A stretch of 64,000 nt of DNA, taken from the NCBI RefSeq assembly GCF_000262465.1, contig NZ_CM001489.1, positions 7,229,436 to 7,293,435 of the forward strand. The letters run 5' to 3'. Every line of letters starts with the position of its first letter. The stretch's first letter is position 1. Shown here piece after piece: positions 63,879-64,000 of the stretch. Under the pieces are notes generated by a model, which was given only the letters and a program-made list of their open reading frames with translations, had not been told where the DNA came from and made no database searches. This DNA comes from Frankia sp. QA3 (GTDB lineage: Bacteria; Actinomycetota; Actinomycetes; Frankiales; Frankiaceae). The translations under genes were made by a program, and so were the position numbers.

Positions 63879-64000
63879 GCGGGGCAGCGTACAGGGATCT
63901 CGTGGGGCCGACGGAGCGCCGCGGCGGCGCCGACGTCGTCCGCCTCCACGGGCAGGTCCGCCCGTTCGGGGCACCGCGGCGGGCGGTACCCCGAACAGGT

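Overview
The window is very GC-rich (well above 70 percent by eye), dense and actinobacterial. The actinobacterial-type KdpC with its four-cysteine insert, an NDMA-type alcohol dehydrogenase, a crotonyl-CoA carboxylase/reductase-like enzyme and many small membrane proteins without close relatives point to a soil actinomycete. Frankia or a relative in the Frankiaceae is my best guess; this is inference and no marker gene in the window proves it.

Layout. 0.0-3.6 kb: an MFS exporter divergent from a TetR regulator, then a three-gene unit (small membrane protein, ECF-type sigma factor, charged helical-repeat protein). 3.6-9.3 kb: a decayed ATPase, a DUF4184 membrane protein, a PEP-utilising/rifampicin-phosphotransferase-like enzyme coupled to two membrane proteins, and a PAP2 phosphatase. 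9.4-12.4 kb: a pentapeptide-repeat protein, an SDR and an arsenite/bile-acid type transporter. 12.5-21.4 kb: a complete Kdp potassium system, kdpD divergent from a microprotein gene followed by kdpF-A-B-C-E. 21.7-29.7 kb: a broken Ser/Thr kinase, a secreted S1 protease, a lipoprotein, CorA, a KimA-like K+ transporter broken by one base in a G-tract, an SDR and a response-regulator remnant. 30-38.6 kb: a GT-B/GT-A fusion coupled to a HemN-like radical SAM protein, a PAS/GAF/GGDEF protein, a PIG-L deacetylase and a GT4 glycosyltransferase, plausibly one glycoconjugate locus. 39-40.8 kb: a second, damaged locus of the charged-helix family. 40.9-60.3 kb: a catabolic island built on acyl-CoA chemistry (amidohydrolase, VOC protein, NIPSNAP, PrpF-type isomerase, two AMP-dependent ligases, an NDP-type acyl-CoA synthetase, CCR-like reductase, enoyl-CoA hydratase, NDMA-ADH, ALDH, APH-like kinase). 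60.3-64 kb: a stretch of gene fragments beside tRNA-Asn(GTT), a small YtxH-like protein, an HxlR regulator and gltX.

How the parts work together. KdpFABC/KdpDE supplies high-affinity potassium uptake under KdpE control, and the KimA-like protein would be a second K+ route if its frame were intact. Genes in the catabolic island are arranged as several short coupled transcription units, as expected for stepwise activation to CoA thioesters, ring or chain processing and oxidation of alcohols and aldehydes; the substrate cannot be read from sequence.

Two themes cut across the window. First, at least seven loci are broken or fragmentary. Second, short tandem repeats are unusually frequent, both inside genes (mostly units divisible by three) and between them. 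In two genes (KimA-like, P450) a repeat change of the wrong length accounts for the frameshift. A roughly 75-bp hairpin element also occurs twice in opposite orientation.
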